Assembly: GCA_039105265.1 (NCBI GenBank)
Contig: JAPFFF010000006.1
Coordinates: 6,200,001 to 6,264,000 of the forward strand
DNA length: 64,000 nucleotides
DNA from: Tritrichomonas musculus
Lineage: Eukaryota; Parabasalia; Tritrichomonadida; Tritrichomonadidae
Direction of reading: 5' to 3'
The position numbers were made by a program, and so were the translations under genes. Below the pieces are notes generated by a model. That model made no database searches. It was not told the origin of the DNA and saw nothing but the letters and a program-made list of their open reading frames with translations. This document shows positions 1 through 11,245 of the stretch, piece after piece; the stretch's first letter is position 1; every line of letters begins with the position of its first letter.

Positions 1-54
1 AGAAATCTTTTAAATCATTAAAATAACGTATTTTGATCGTCTACCCGCACATAT

Positions 55-633
55 TTTTCTAAGAAAAATTTGTATCTTTTAATTTTCTCAATTTTTTCTT
101 TGTGAAAAGAATATCATGCAAAAATAGTGAAAAAGGAAAAATTCAAGAAGGAATGCATAGAAAAAATAATTTTAATCATTTTTTTTTTTTCTATAAAATT
201 TTCTTGCAAAAGACATTTTTGTTAATCATTCTTCTGGTAAAAAAGGAATCACATATCAGATTAATGTTAGAAAAGGATATTATTTGAAATTATATTCCTT
301 AATTAGTTTTATGTATTTTGTATTTACAAGTTTTACCGTAAATCGATAATTTATTATAAGAAACCATGAATAAGGAAACATTAATTACGAAAATAATCAT
401 GAATTTATATTTAATTGTTCGAGAAAATGCTGTATTGAGTATAAATCTTTTTTGAATAAAAAATGCTTTCAATTTTGCACTTTATCTCAATTTCCATATT
501 TATCCATAACGATATATCTCATTTTCTGAGTAAAAAAATTGATAACTTTACAATTCCATAACGATAAAAAATAATTGCTCAGAAAAAGTTTGGTGATATT
601 TTTCCATAACAGATACAAATTTTTCTTAGAAAA
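55..633. repeat. Inverted repeat pair, possible decayed miniature element
   Basis: A 23-base sequence at 55-77 (core CTAAGAAAAATTTGTATCT) is repeated in inverted orientation at 611-633. The enclosed 530 bases carry no gene. No target duplication is evident, so the element reading is inference. Confidence 0.45.
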
Positions 634-690
634 GAAGTTTTTAAGAAAAAGTTTCCATAACGAATATCAACTTTTTCCATAACGTTGTTG
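495..690. repeat. Cluster of the word TTTCCATAACG
   Basis: The word (T)TTCCATAACG, with small variants, appears about five times within 200 bases (near 503, 552, 603, 653 and 676). It could be subterminal binding sites of a small transposon or a decayed minisatellite. The spacing is irregular. Confidence 0.5.
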
Positions 691-754
691 AAAAAACTGT
701 ATTTATATATATATAAAAATTGTGAACCGTTTCTCAATTTTTTTTTCAATTAAC

Positions 755-781
755 AAAAAAAAAAAAAAAAAAAAAAAAAAA
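755..781. repeat. Poly(A) run of 27
   Basis: An uninterrupted run of 27 A is followed by TAAAAATAAAAAAATAAAAAAA-type sequence. No retroposed gene is visible upstream, so it is treated as low-complexity DNA. Confidence 0.9.
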
Positions 782-1138
782 TAAAAATAAAAAAATAAAA
801 AAACTGTGTAAAAACTCATTCAAAAATCATTATTATATTATATCCTTTTGTATTTTGTCTAATTATGCATATATTTCTTTCAGAATTTAATTTATATACA
901 TTTATTTCTATTTTTTATATCTTTCTTTCAATTAGTTTGTTGCGTTTTCTTTCAAAAAGTTGGTAATTTACTCAAAAAATAAGCATATCTTTGTATATTT
1001 TTAATGTAATGCAAAAAATTTTCTATTATAAAATAATATATAGCTAGAATAATAAAAGAAATATGCAAGAAATCAAATACATCTGTTTTATTAAAAAGTT
1101 ATTTCAATTTTTTTGAAATAATTATTTGAAAAATTTGA

Positions 1139-1710
1139 TTTTTCCGAGATTTTCTCTCAAACGCTTTGAAAAAGTTTTTACTCACAATTTTTCCCCTTTT
1201 TCCCGAGATTTTATTTCAGAAATTTTAATGGAGTAAAATGACATAAATATAAATAATGTAAAAAAGAAATATTTATTATAATAAAGTATAGTTTTTTCAA
1301 AGCCTTTTTAGCTTTTTTTGGGAATGATGCAAAATCAAACAGCTGGGCAATAAAAATTCTGTGACTTATTACTAATATTGAAATATATGTGTTACAATAG
1401 CTTCAATTCTTTTTAATTTTCATTATAAAGGAGCAAAATCGTTGCAGAAAGCATGCTTTGATGGCTAATTTGAATTTAAAAAACGTTCACTATATAAATA
1501 TTAAATGGTAAAGAATATCAAATGTGGGATAGCTGCCAATCTTTCAGTCCCCTATATCAGCTTGTTTCTAACCAATTGATGATGTTTTCCGAAAAGAATA
1601 GTGAAATAACATACCGTGGGCTTACATAGAATCAATAAAACTAATTATAAACAGCCATTATGAAAACGATTAAAAAATATTCAAAAATTGAGAGGAAAAT
1701 CTCGGAAAAA
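1139..1710. repeat. Inverted repeat pair flanking about 530 bases
   Basis: TTTTTCCGAGATTTTCTCTC at 1139-1158 recurs inverted at 1688-1710 with a one-base length difference. A second, partial copy (TTTTTCCCGAGATTTTATTT) lies near 1198. Nothing coding lies between. Confidence 0.45.
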
Positions 1711-2510
1711 AAGCATTTTACGATCTACCAAAAATTTGAGCACATTGAATTTTGATTAAACTTTTTGTGAAACTTTAATTTATACTTCTTCTGTTTTATA
1801 TAGGCTAATATTTAAAAATAAATATTTTAAAATGGATTATGAGCCATAAAAAGATTATTTATTTGTTTGCTTGGGAATAGTAATTGGTCATTTCAAGATT
1901 TTTGTATTTAAACCAAAAAATTTAAAATCCATTAATATACATTAATATACATTTGATAAAATAATAAAAAATATATCATGAAATATATATTTTGACCAAT
2001 ATAAAAAAGCTTCAGTTTCTACACACATATTCATCTCAAAAATTCTCAGAAAAGTTTACCCTTAAAAATTGAATACTCATTAGCAAAACAATATAATAAA
2101 AATATGTATGTTTACTTTATTTATAATAGAAATAAATATATAAATATCAGGGATGTTTATCGATAGTGTCCGATAACGGTTAAATACGTTGGCGATATAA
2201 TCGATATTATCGGGAGTAGAGTAGAATAACCGATACTATCCGATAAAAAATATCATTATCGATAAAAACGGTTTTCTCATGTCCAATAATGACCGATATT
2301 TTTAACTTTTTTAAGGTAAAGAAAAGATATTTACTAGAAATTATGGCTATTTAATTGTTATTAGAGGTTTTAAACGCTCATCCATTTGAATTTATTTGAA
2401 AGTACTATCACAATTATTTGAGATTATTATTTTGGAGTTGATGATGTTAAAAATTCGTAATTTCTTAGAATTTTTCTGAACAAAGTTGAATGGTCGGAGG
2501 AAAAAAAATA

Positions 2511-2640
2511 GAGCAATCGTTTTTCCTGTCGGACGACTTTTTGAGGGCATTTTTCTCTCAAAAAGTGGTGCTAAACATCAGAGGTTGTATCAAAAAGTGA
2601 AATTCTCTCAATTATTTTGATAGTAATTTGCAGTGAAAAA
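2511..2640 (+). repeat. Left terminal inverted repeat of the Mutator-like element
   Basis: Matches the inverted right end almost base for base after the first few bases. It includes the words ACTTTTTGAGGGC and CTCAAAAAGTGG, which form a small internal palindrome. Confidence 0.8.
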
Positions 2641-2919
2641 GTAGATATAATTATATATTTTCTTCACAATATTGAAAAACTTTTCAATAATGGAAAATCG
2701 ACTTTTTCAGAAAAAATAATTTTGGCATATGAATAGCCATGCTTTTATTTTTTTCGTTGTACAAAGAACAATTATAAACCTTTTTATTCAATGTTACGAA
2801 GAGCAAACAAAACATCTTAATATGTTTTTTAATTCAATTCTTAACTAATCTTGCGAATCATAAATATGAATAAAAATAATATTCATCAAATAACAAATCC
2901 AGCTTCAATGATTATAATA
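2641..2919. other. Left arm of the Mutator-like element, no gene
   Basis: AT-rich sequence between the left Mutator repeat and the inserted pogo-type element. No open frame or repeat of note. Confidence 0.6.
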
Positions 2920-3135
2920 TACCCTATATTTTAACGTCTGCTGTTGAATTTTCCGATTGAATGGCCATTCAAAATTCAGATGATTCAAATTTTTCTGAGT
3001 ATAATTCTATGAGTTTATTGAAATAAAAAATGTCATCAATTCAAATATTTTTTATAATATTTTGTATTTAAAAAATATTATTATTATTTTGCTATATTCA
3101 TTTATTTAAATTGTTATGGATAATGCTCCCAGTTT

Positions 3136-5322
3136 TCACTCATGTTCATCAGGCTTCCATTCGCTTGAATCACTTTCATCATTATCAGATATAAGTAGTT
3201 CTTTCAATCTGGGAATATTCCAAGCAGCTTTTTTTGATTGATCAGTTAAATTATGAAAAATGTTTTCCATATTTTTAGTGACGTTTTCATGCCTCTTTTT
3301 GATGATATTGATAGGATCTTTCTCTTCATCAGCAACCAGCTTTTTTTTGCAATACCAAAAATGGAAATATCAAGAGGCTGGTATTCAGCTGTTCCAGAAG
3401 CTGGTACAAATATTAATTGAATACCAAGCTTCTTAGCTTCTTCTTTGACTTTCTCATTTATATGACTTTTATAAACGTCCAAAACTAACGCAAAATTTTG
3501 ATTATTCATTTTTTTTTTTAACCACTTTAAATATTTTATAATTACTTCTGATTTTGTCCAACCGGACTTTGAATGTGAAATGAATTCATTATCGTTCTTA
3601 TGAATTGAAAATTTCGTTCACATTGCTGTGAAACACCTTTTGCAACAATTCCCAGAGGTATATCTTGCTCTGGATCGTAACTGATTGCACCAATAAATGT
3701 CGTTGCCTCTTTGTCTTTCAAATCATTTTTTTCGACCAAAGCATCATCTTTCCCTTTTAATGAAATAATTTTTGATGCAAAATTTTGCGTCCTGACACTT
3801 GTTTCGTCCATATTTATGACTTTTTGAGGCCCATACTTATCAATAGCAATTGCAACTTCATTCAGGTATCTTTCTATTTGAAATGATGAAACTTGACCAC
3901 GACGTTTATAATGTGCTTTTTTAAAAACCAATTTGTGTCTCATCATAAAATTGAATATCCAGGTCCTACTGGCCTGGAAATCATTCAAATAATCATCGAT
4001 TAATTTTTGTGGTTCTCGATCGGCTGTTTCCAGAAAGTCGTCAAATTCATCTCCATATTTTTCAATGTCTATTTGGCCGTTTTCATCCGAAGGATTTTCT
4101 TTCTTTTTGCATTTATAAAGAATAAATGATTTCGTGGCTATATTCAAAGGTGAATTGAAAATTTTCAATGCTAATTCTTTAATAAAATTAATAGTCACTA
4201 GTTCGTTATTTTTAAGATGATCAGCAATTTGTTGAAATAGAATTTCTTCTTCTTCCGGAATTAATGATTTATAAAAATAATCATTTGACATATATGAGCA
4301 TATTTTCTCCTCAGGTTTTCCATCAAAAAGATTCTTTAACCGAACATCATTTATACTTTTTAAATAATTATACCTGTTTCTGCATGACTCACCGGTTCTA
4401 TACACGACATATTTGGCCACACTTGGCCAATGAATTTCACCTTTTTCATTTAAAATTGCCTTTGTCAAATAACCTTGTTTTAGTACTGTTAATAAATTCT
4501 CAGTCTCTGTTTCGGACCACTGTCCATGAACTTCAGAAAAATAACCACTAAGAGGTGTCAGTTTCATTTCATTCTTATATCCTTTTGAATTTTGGAGCTT
4601 CAAGTGAAAATCTTTTTCATTCAATTTTTGTGTTTTAAATAGTGAATTCTTTTCACCTAATTTTAAAATTGAAGTTATTTTATTGAATGCTGATTGGCAG
4701 TTATCTTTGAAATTTTCATCGGTCTCATTTTTTAAAAATTCATATTTTGGTTCCAAATTTTTTTTTAAATCTGAATATCCCCAGTGAGGATGATCTTTAA
4801 ACAAATGATATGAAAATTCAAAAAATGAATCATCATAATTCAATTTTACATTAATATAGTATTTATTAGGAGATAAATAATCAATAACCATGATGCGTGA
4901 ATCAATTTGATATCATTATTTTCTGTTTCATCTAAATTTTTTTCGTCAGTAATAATAAAATTTGCATTATCATCGACAACAATTCCTCCCATTGAATAAA
5001 CCAAATTTGTATATTGTTTGGCTCTATTCTTATCTATACGATAAAATTTAATAGATTTCTCATACAACCAAAGATTAAATAAATAAGGAGTTTTGTAGTC
5101 AAATGAAAAAGGATTTATTTTCATATCAATCATTGATTCATAACAAATATAAGAAATTGCAAAAGGTTTTTCGAGCTTTTTATTATTTGGTGTGGTTATG
5201 GTAATCAAGATATCTGCTTGATTTATCTTGTTTACAACTTGACCATTAACAGATTTGATTGTGTTTAATATAAAACCGATTTGTTTTTGTTTTAATTCTG
5301 ATGAAATAAAAACTGAATGCAT
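3136..5322 (-). pseudogene. Transposase: two BRCT domains, Myb/SANT, CENP-B HTH, DDE core
   Basis: Reading from 5322 downwards, the first frame (158 codons) looks like two BRCT repeats: one ends near a SYICYESM helix, and the second carries MGGIVVDDNANFIITDE and the typical HASW tail. The next frame (3542-4891) begins with the end of that BRCT (DYLSPNKYY). It continues with a Myb/SANT domain (residues about 122-180; WSETETE, HWPSVAKY, CRNRYNYL), a CENP-B/Tc5-type helix-turn-helix (WIFNFMMRHKL) and the DDE_1 motif INMDETSV. The second catalytic strand (ALVLDVYKSH) and the QPLDISIFG motif lie in 3246-3509, and an acidic tail ends at 3136. Three single-base frameshifts are inferred, near 4890, near 3560 and in an A run near 3345, so the gene is broken. 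DDE_1 transposases normally lack BRCT domains. The domain calls are mine from motif inspection. Confidence 0.8.
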
Positions 5323-5363
5323 TCTCCAGGAAAAGGAAAAAGAACTTTTTTTGGGTTGTGAAT

Positions 5364-5992
5364 ATACCTTCTAATGGTAACCTGAAAAAATTGACCCGAT
5401 CCGTTTTTTTCGGGTAGGGTAATTACCCACCATTCAAGTGAAGTGTTTAAGTATTACCCGATTATTTTTCTTTAATTATTCATTTAATTTATAATAATAA
5501 ATAATAAATATTAATTTTTTTCATTTAAAATTTTGATTTCTTGATTCATTTTCAATATCTGATTCAAACTTTAAGGGAAATTTTCCTCTGAAAAAGCTGA
5601 TATAAATTCAATTTCAATTTTTTTGATATTATAATATTACATTTATAACTTTATTCTAAACCCAACAAATAACATAATTAATATTAAATTTTCATATTAT
5701 GATTATTATTCCATAAAAAAAATGATTTTTTTTTGGAATCACTTAAATTGATATCATCCAAGCATATGATATCGTAGCAAATTGCATCTCAAATATTATC
5801 AATAGAATATCTGACAAGAATAATAATAATATCATTAAAGAAATGGTCTGGTAAAAAATTACCATCTTTATAAATGGCCGGGTAAAATTTTACCTTTAGG
5901 TAATATGTTATTTTCCTACCCAGGTAAAAAATGACCCTACCCAAGAAGGACCTGTCAAAAGGGGTCGGGTAGGTACCGCTTTCAAGGTCTAG
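5364..5992. mobile_element. Miniature hAT-like element inside the pogo-type element
   Basis: The identical 8 bases TTGTGAAT flank the insert (5356-5363 and 5993-6000). The ends are imperfect inverted repeats, both rich in GGGTAGGG/ACCCTACCC and TTACC/GGTAA words. There is no coding capacity. The 8-base duplication suggests a hAT-mobilised miniature element. Confidence 0.7.
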
Positions 5993-6000
5993 TTGTGAAT

Positions 6001-7216
6001 TAATTCAATTTTTTTAAGATTCATAACATCGTTTTTTTTTTTTTTTTTTTTTATTCAACAAATAGTTTTTATTCATAGAAATAAACATGTTAATAATAAA
6101 AACCAAAATTATAAAAATTCTATCAAAAAGTTTCATCGTAAAATTATGAGAATATGTTAAAATCATATAATTTCGTATTTTAAACATGTTTAGCAATAAA
6201 AAATAATAAAAATTAAAAAACAATATTCAATTACTTTTATAAAATGGTTTTCAAAAAGTTTTTAAATAAAAAGATAATTTTTCAATCTAAATAGGTTGAT
6301 AGTTAAATAAAAATAAATTTATCTTTTAAGAAAAAAATAATTTAATAAATAAAACATAAATTTAGTTTTAATAAAGAATCATAAATACAAATATATAGAT
6401 AATGCTTAATTTTATATAAAATAAAATTAAAAATTGTATTGAAAATATTGAAATTGTTCAAATAATATATATTCATATGAAAATAAACAATATCGATAAT
6501 GAGGTAAAATCAAATATCATTAAAATAATAAATAAATATCATTGTTAGGATAAAAATATATCTAAAAATATAAATCTTTGGATGCTTTTTTTTTACTTCA
6601 AAATTTAGTTTATCCATCGAATAATCTTTTTTAATATATGAAACTTCGAGATTACTCTGTTAACTTACTTTTTTAAAAAAAATCCTGAAATTTTAATCAA
6701 TGTAAAAAATGCTTTTTTTATATTTTTGGAAAGGGTTGATTGCTGACATTAAATATTTGGAAAGATTTCAAAGAAACTTAAGGAAAACACACACAGAAAA
6801 AGGATTTGATCATCTTAGATTTTGGAGGCGAAAAATTGTTTTGTTAATTCATGCAAATAAATCAACTTAAAATGCACCAAAATATATTTTTTTATTATAA
6901 ACTTCTATTCAAAAAAGATTTTAATTCTAGATTAAATGCAATGATACAGATATCAAAAAAACAAAAAAAATCTTTTTTCTCATCATTAAGAAGAGGACAG
7001 ACCATATAAAATACTTATATAAAAAAAGTTAAATATTTCCCTTTTATAACACTGAATTGATAAAAAATGTGGAAAAAAGTGAAATAAACGGTCAATAAAA
7101 CAAACGTACATATTATTTTTTGAATTAAAAAAAAAAGAATTGTCATGTTTTTGAATAAAAAGAAAAAAAGAAAAAAAAATTGTTAAGAAAAAATTCAGAG
7201 TTTTTTTTCAAGTAAA
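6001..7216. other. Non-coding right arm of the pogo-type element
   Basis: AT-rich with a T run at 6033-6051. No open frame with domain content is visible, which is unusual because it leaves roughly half of a 4.3-kb element non-coding. Confidence 0.6.
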
Positions 7217-7448
7217 CCATTCAATCGGGAAATTCAACAGCAGACGTTAAAATATAGGGTAAATGATTTTATACGTATTGTCGAGATGTTAAAAATGTTA
7301 CTAAAAGTAAAAATAACTCATTCTTTTGTCTACTTTTTTGAATAGTTTTTTTCTTATTTTTGAATTATGTAAACTTTTGAATTTATAAAAAACGATTATT
7401 TTTAATTGAATTTTTTTTTAAACAAAATAAGAATAAACTAAGTTTTTT

Positions 7449-7719
7449 AATTTGTCCCTTCTTATCGTCCTCTCAAATTTGAATAAAGCTAAATATTTTT
7501 TTTAAGTTATTAAGGCATGATTACCTTCATTCATTTCAGGTCGAGGCTCCCGCTATTACCTTAACCAATTGGGATTAGCTCTCAAAGGCTCCCAAAGCTA
7601 TTTAAAAGGTATTTTTCCTGAATAAAAAACTTTTTTATATTCTTTTTTTTTATTTTCATCTTCTCAAAATTGAAAGATATGGTATTTTAAAAAAATAATT
7701 TGTCCCTACTTATCGTCCT
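7449..7719. repeat. 23-base direct repeats around a GC-richer island
   Basis: AATTTGTCCCTTCTTATCGT at 7449 recurs at 7697 with one change. Between them, 7527-7613 is distinctly less AT-rich and in one plus-strand frame reads GRGSRYYLNQLGLALKGSQS followed by YLKG, about 35 codons between stops. I do not recognise the peptide. It may be a fragment of captured coding sequence. Confidence 0.45.
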
Positions 7720-7872
7720 ACTTTCTGAAGACTCATAGAAAATTTGAATTAAAAACTCTCAATTTTTTTGTGAAAAAGGTAATAATTAAAAAACTTAGTT
7801 TAATGATAAAAAAAGATAAAAAAATAATGATTAATATTCTTTATTACTAAATATTTAGTAATAAAAATAAAA

Positions 7873-8693
7873 TTAAAAACCATATAATCGATCTTTCATC
7901 TTGCTTAAAGGACAGTTTCTCTTTGTGTGCTTAGTTGAACCACATTGAGTACATTTATACTTTTTTTTTGTGCTTTGTCTGCCGCTCATTACATTATGAG
8001 ATGGATGTAAAAAATGATGACCTTGTTGTGCGAGTGTGGATGGCATTCCTTGATTGGGACGCGTCTGTAATCTTTCTAAGTCATTAAGTGCATTATCGAG
8101 AATCTGATCAACATGTGGATTTTTCCCGTATAAATTAACGTAAGGATCGATTCTGGCCAAGAAACTATTTCTAGTTTTCTAGACCGGAATCGAATCATCT
8201 GAGATTATAACTTGGTTCGGTAAATTTTGTGGATCACTAGTAACTCTTAAAAATCTTTGACTTATTCGATTTATATCAATAATATATCCTAATTGAATTG
8301 TATGTCTGTAAGGTATTGTAAGCTCGCTTTTCTGCTTTCTTAGTTCACACCAAAGGCATGGTTCATTCGATAAAACGCCTATCTAAAAAATCTATGAGTA
8401 AGAATACTGTTTTGAAGATCAAACGAATAATAAAAATCTGAATTAAATGATTGAGATTGTTTAAAAACTAATTTTGCTGTGCATCCTATTAAGGAAAAAG
8501 TGCAACCATAAGTAACTGATGCTCTATCTTTTGACGTTTCATGAGCTGAAAATGGGAGAAATGCTTGATGCGAGATTTGATGAACATAATTTGTTAAAGA
8601 TTCATATTCAATTCCATTGATCTCAGCAGGAAACTTAGTATTTTGAATTTTTGAGCATGAAATGATGATTTGATTTGTTTGGTTCATGATCAC
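7873..8693 (-). pseudogene. Mutator-like transposase remnant lacking its catalytic core
   Basis: The N-terminal frame (8379-8693, 104 codons) has a cysteine pair followed by a hydrophobic block, in the place where Mutator transposases carry a FAR1/FLYWCH-like zinc fold. After it, without a gap, comes typical C-terminal sequence (CLWCELRKQ, RHTIQLGYIIDINRISQRFL) interrupted by one in-frame stop near 8180. The last frame (7873-8160) ends in a zinc knuckle of form CX2CX4HX4C (CTQCGSTKHTKRNC). The central DDE domain is missing altogether, so an internal deletion joined the ends. The zinc-knuckle tail and the surrounding 9-base duplication support the family; the N-terminal assignment is weaker. 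Confidence 0.6.
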
Positions 8694-8765
8694 TAATTAA
8701 CGACAATAAAATGTATTTTTTAAATAATATTTTCAAAAAGCAAACAACTTTTTGAATCAATATTC

Positions 8766-8943
8766 CACTTTTTCACTGCAAATTACTATCAAAATAAATT
8801 GAGAGAATTTCACTTTTTCAATGCAAATTACTATCAAAATAATTGAGAGAATTTCACTTTTTGATACAACCTCTGATGTTTAGCACCACTTTTTGAGAGA
8901 AAAATGCCCTCAAAAAGTCGTCCGACAGGAAAAACGATTGTCT
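8766..8943 (-). repeat. Right terminal inverted repeat with internal tandem duplication
   Basis: The outer 130 bases match the left end inverted. At the inner edge a unit of about 55 bases (containing TGCAAATTACTATCAAAATAA) is present twice in tandem, near 8777-8829 and 8822-8865. The left end has it only once, so the duplication happened after the two ends separated or was lost on the left. Confidence 0.75.
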
Positions 8944-8973
8944 AAAAAAATAAAGTATTGAAAAAAACTTTTA

Positions 8974-9221
8974 TTAAGGTACAAATCCAGTACGTTATTT
9001 TTTGAATAGGAGAACGTTTATTATTTGAATAGTTGCATGTCTCTGAAAAAGTTTAAATTGACTAGGTTTGTTTTTGACACTTATTTTACAATTTAAATAA
9101 ACACTGTGACATGTTATATGAAATGGATGAAAATAATCGTTTTTTATTTAACATGTCATCTTATTCTTTGAGAATGTCAAAAAAAATTGCGGTTACTAAA
9201 CGTACTGGATTTGTACCTTAA
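8974..9221. mobile_element. TTAA-flanked miniature element, copy 1 (248 bases)
   Basis: Starts TTAAGGTACAAATCCAGTAC and ends with the inverse, GTACTGGATTTGTACCTTAA. A second copy of the same length lies at 43597-43844 and differs at only a few positions. TTAA at each end is the piggyBac target. No coding capacity. Confidence 0.85.
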
Positions 9222-10496
9222 TTATTTTTTTCTCTTATCTTGATAAAAATTAAATAAATCAATTATTTTCCTGACTAAATATGTTTTCCATCCTGATTGT
9301 TAATTGAGCATGAAGCAAATCCTCTGACAAATATCAAATTATTTAATAACCAAAAAAAAGGTTTTGAAAATTGTAAAATCTCATTAAAACTTCTCGAGCA
9401 TAAAGAATTTATATCAACATTTGAAATTGATGAAAATTTTGCTACTCTCTTTAAAATATTATTATTGAAAATTGAGATTATACTTATAAAAGCCTGACAA
9501 TCTTGACAATTTTTGAATGTTTATAATAACTTCTTTTTCGTAAATGGCATGACTTTTTCTTATACGAACAAAAAGGACAATAACTTTCAAAATTCTAATG
9601 TGAAAATATTTTATACCGTATCTCGCGAATCGTCGAACATTTTTGTTATATTCCGTATAATCGTTTTTTGGATAAATGTCTTTTTCCGTAAAAATCGCAA
9701 CGAAGGAGACCGTTTATTTATAAATAGCCATACTTTCCTTTGCAAGGATTATCCAAGAAATCGAAAAGTGGCCTTTCCTTACCACTTACAAGCAAACATA
9801 AGCATCATAAAAGGACGTATTTGCTATAAACAGCAACAATAAGACTAGATTGATATGATGATGAAATTATTTCATCTGTAAACCCTAAATAGCCACAAAT
9901 ATCTGTTCAAAATCATAATTATACGTCGTTTACTTGCAAATTCTTCGAAGATATGTGAAAAAAATTACCCAAAATTATCCTTATACTATTACAATTTTAC
10001 CATCATTTTTACTATTTGCATATAATAAACCATTTAAATCTTTTTATTTTTATGTTTTTATGCATTTTTGTTATTTTTAACTTGTTTTTTATAAAAAAAA
10101 TTGGTTCTGTTGCTATTTTTACGGAACGATAGATTTATCGTTTTTTGAATCTATTTTTTTTAAAAATATCGATTATAAGATGAGAACCTAGCTGCAGCAT
10201 TTTTATAAAAATTATCTTAAAAACTCAATACTTTAAAGATTTTAATATTATTATATTAATATCTTTTAAAATATTTCAAATAATAGAATTATAAAGGATA
10301 TTTTATTGTATAAATAAAATTAAAAATATATAAATAAATATATTCAAACATATATATATATATTTAATTGGAATAATAATGAAATGAAGATTGAACATAA
10401 GTATTTCTAAAAAAAGTTATCTGAATTCTTTTTATATCCATTGAAAATAAATTGAATGAATAGTTGAGCGTTTAAAATCTCTAATTGTTATATAAT
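9222..10496. other. Decayed region with possible coding remnants
   Basis: Open stretches of 66 and 109 codons at 9297-9497 and 9513-9842 on the plus strand resemble no family I know. On the minus strand, 9510-9850 shows zinc-finger-like strings (CPFCSYKKKSCHLRKR; CDFYGKRHLSKKR) broken by stops. It may be a remnant of a zinc-finger gene belonging to the surrounding element. From 9990 to 10496 I see nothing. Confidence 0.3.
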
Positions 10497-10579
10497 TACC
10501 CAGATATTTCTTCCTTCAATCACCTTTGCGGGGAAATGTTATATAAAAAATCTAAAAATTTCTTTATTTCAAAGATGAA

Positions 10580-11120
10580 AATTTTACATCACATGTCATT
10601 AATGTGGCTAATCTAATGATTCTGTTGGCATCAAAGCTGACTTTCCTCTCTACAATCTCCATCATTTGAAATAATTCTCGCTATAATTACCTTCCTTTAC
10701 ATAACTCATTTCAGATATTCCTCATTTATGTTCTTCCACATCAGTGATCTTCCTCAGCTCGTTCTCTCAACAGAGCTTCCTCGTTAAAAACCAATTACAA
10801 TTATGTTATGTTCACATCGCATTTTTCACCTTACAAATCCGCATCAGCTTTTCTCTTTCTAACTACAGAGATTATCCTCGCTTTGGAGTCTTCCGTAGAT
10901 GGAGCCTCCGACTCTATAAATCCTCCTTCCATGCGTTTTTTCTCTACACAGATCTTTTTCAGCTAGATTCTACATCCGATTTTTACTCATCACAGATATT
11001 CCTACAAAACTTCCTCAGCTGCGGTCTTTCCTTTATTCCATATCATCTCCTCACTTTTTTAAATATAAAACAGCTAAAAAATGATTTTGATAAAAATAAG
11101 ATATTAACATTTTAAAAAGT
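10580..11120 (+). other. GC-richer stretch, possibly decayed coding sequence
   Basis: This block is visibly less AT-rich than its surroundings and holds a 123-codon open stretch (10744-11115) with recurring TTCCTCAGCT-like words. The translation is rich in S, F and L and fits no family I recognise. It could be a degraded leucine-rich or low-complexity gene, or internal DNA of the 59-base-repeat element. Confidence 0.25.
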
Positions 11121-11245
11121 TTATATATTTTTATTTTTGTTTTTGTTTTTCAATTAAGATAACTTATCATTTTCATCCTGAACCTATTATAAGCTTAAAA
11201 TAAGGCTAGATAAAAAAGCATTTGTATCATTTAATTATATAAAAT

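Larger units (their letters stand above)
1..2139. other. AT-rich region without a recognisable gene
   Basis: No open frame here has codon structure or a recognisable domain. The stretch holds two inverted-repeat pairs, a cluster of a short repeated word and an A run, listed separately. The rest is AT-rich sequence in which I see nothing further. Confidence 0.7.
2922..7259 (-). mobile_element. Pogo-type DNA transposon (BRCT-Myb-DDE)
   Basis: A 43- to 44-base terminal inverted repeat begins CCCTATATTTTAACGTCTG at 2922 and is mirrored to 7259 with a single mismatch. TA dinucleotides flank both tips (2920-2921 and 7260-7261), as expected for the Tc1/mariner/pogo superfamily. It carries one transposase gene on the minus strand. 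The right half (5323-7216) is non-coding and has received a further miniature element. The near-identical tips suggest moderate age, while the transposase has at least three frameshifts. Confidence 0.85.
2511..8943 (-). mobile_element. Mutator-like element with 130-base terminal repeats
   Basis: A terminal inverted repeat of about 130 bases (2511-2640, matched by about 8811-8943) starts with sequence around CAATCGTTTTTCCTG. The flanks carry a 9-base duplication AAAAAAATA (2502-2510 and 8944-8952); 9 bases is the usual Mutator length. The minus strand near the right end encodes N- and C-terminal pieces of a Mutator-type transposase. A pogo-type element has inserted in its left half. The A-rich duplication is low in complexity, but the repeats themselves are unambiguous. 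Confidence 0.75.

Noticed and set aside
102-287. Open frame of 61 codons near the start
   Set aside because: Low-complexity F/K/I-rich translation expected by chance in AT-rich DNA; no domain.
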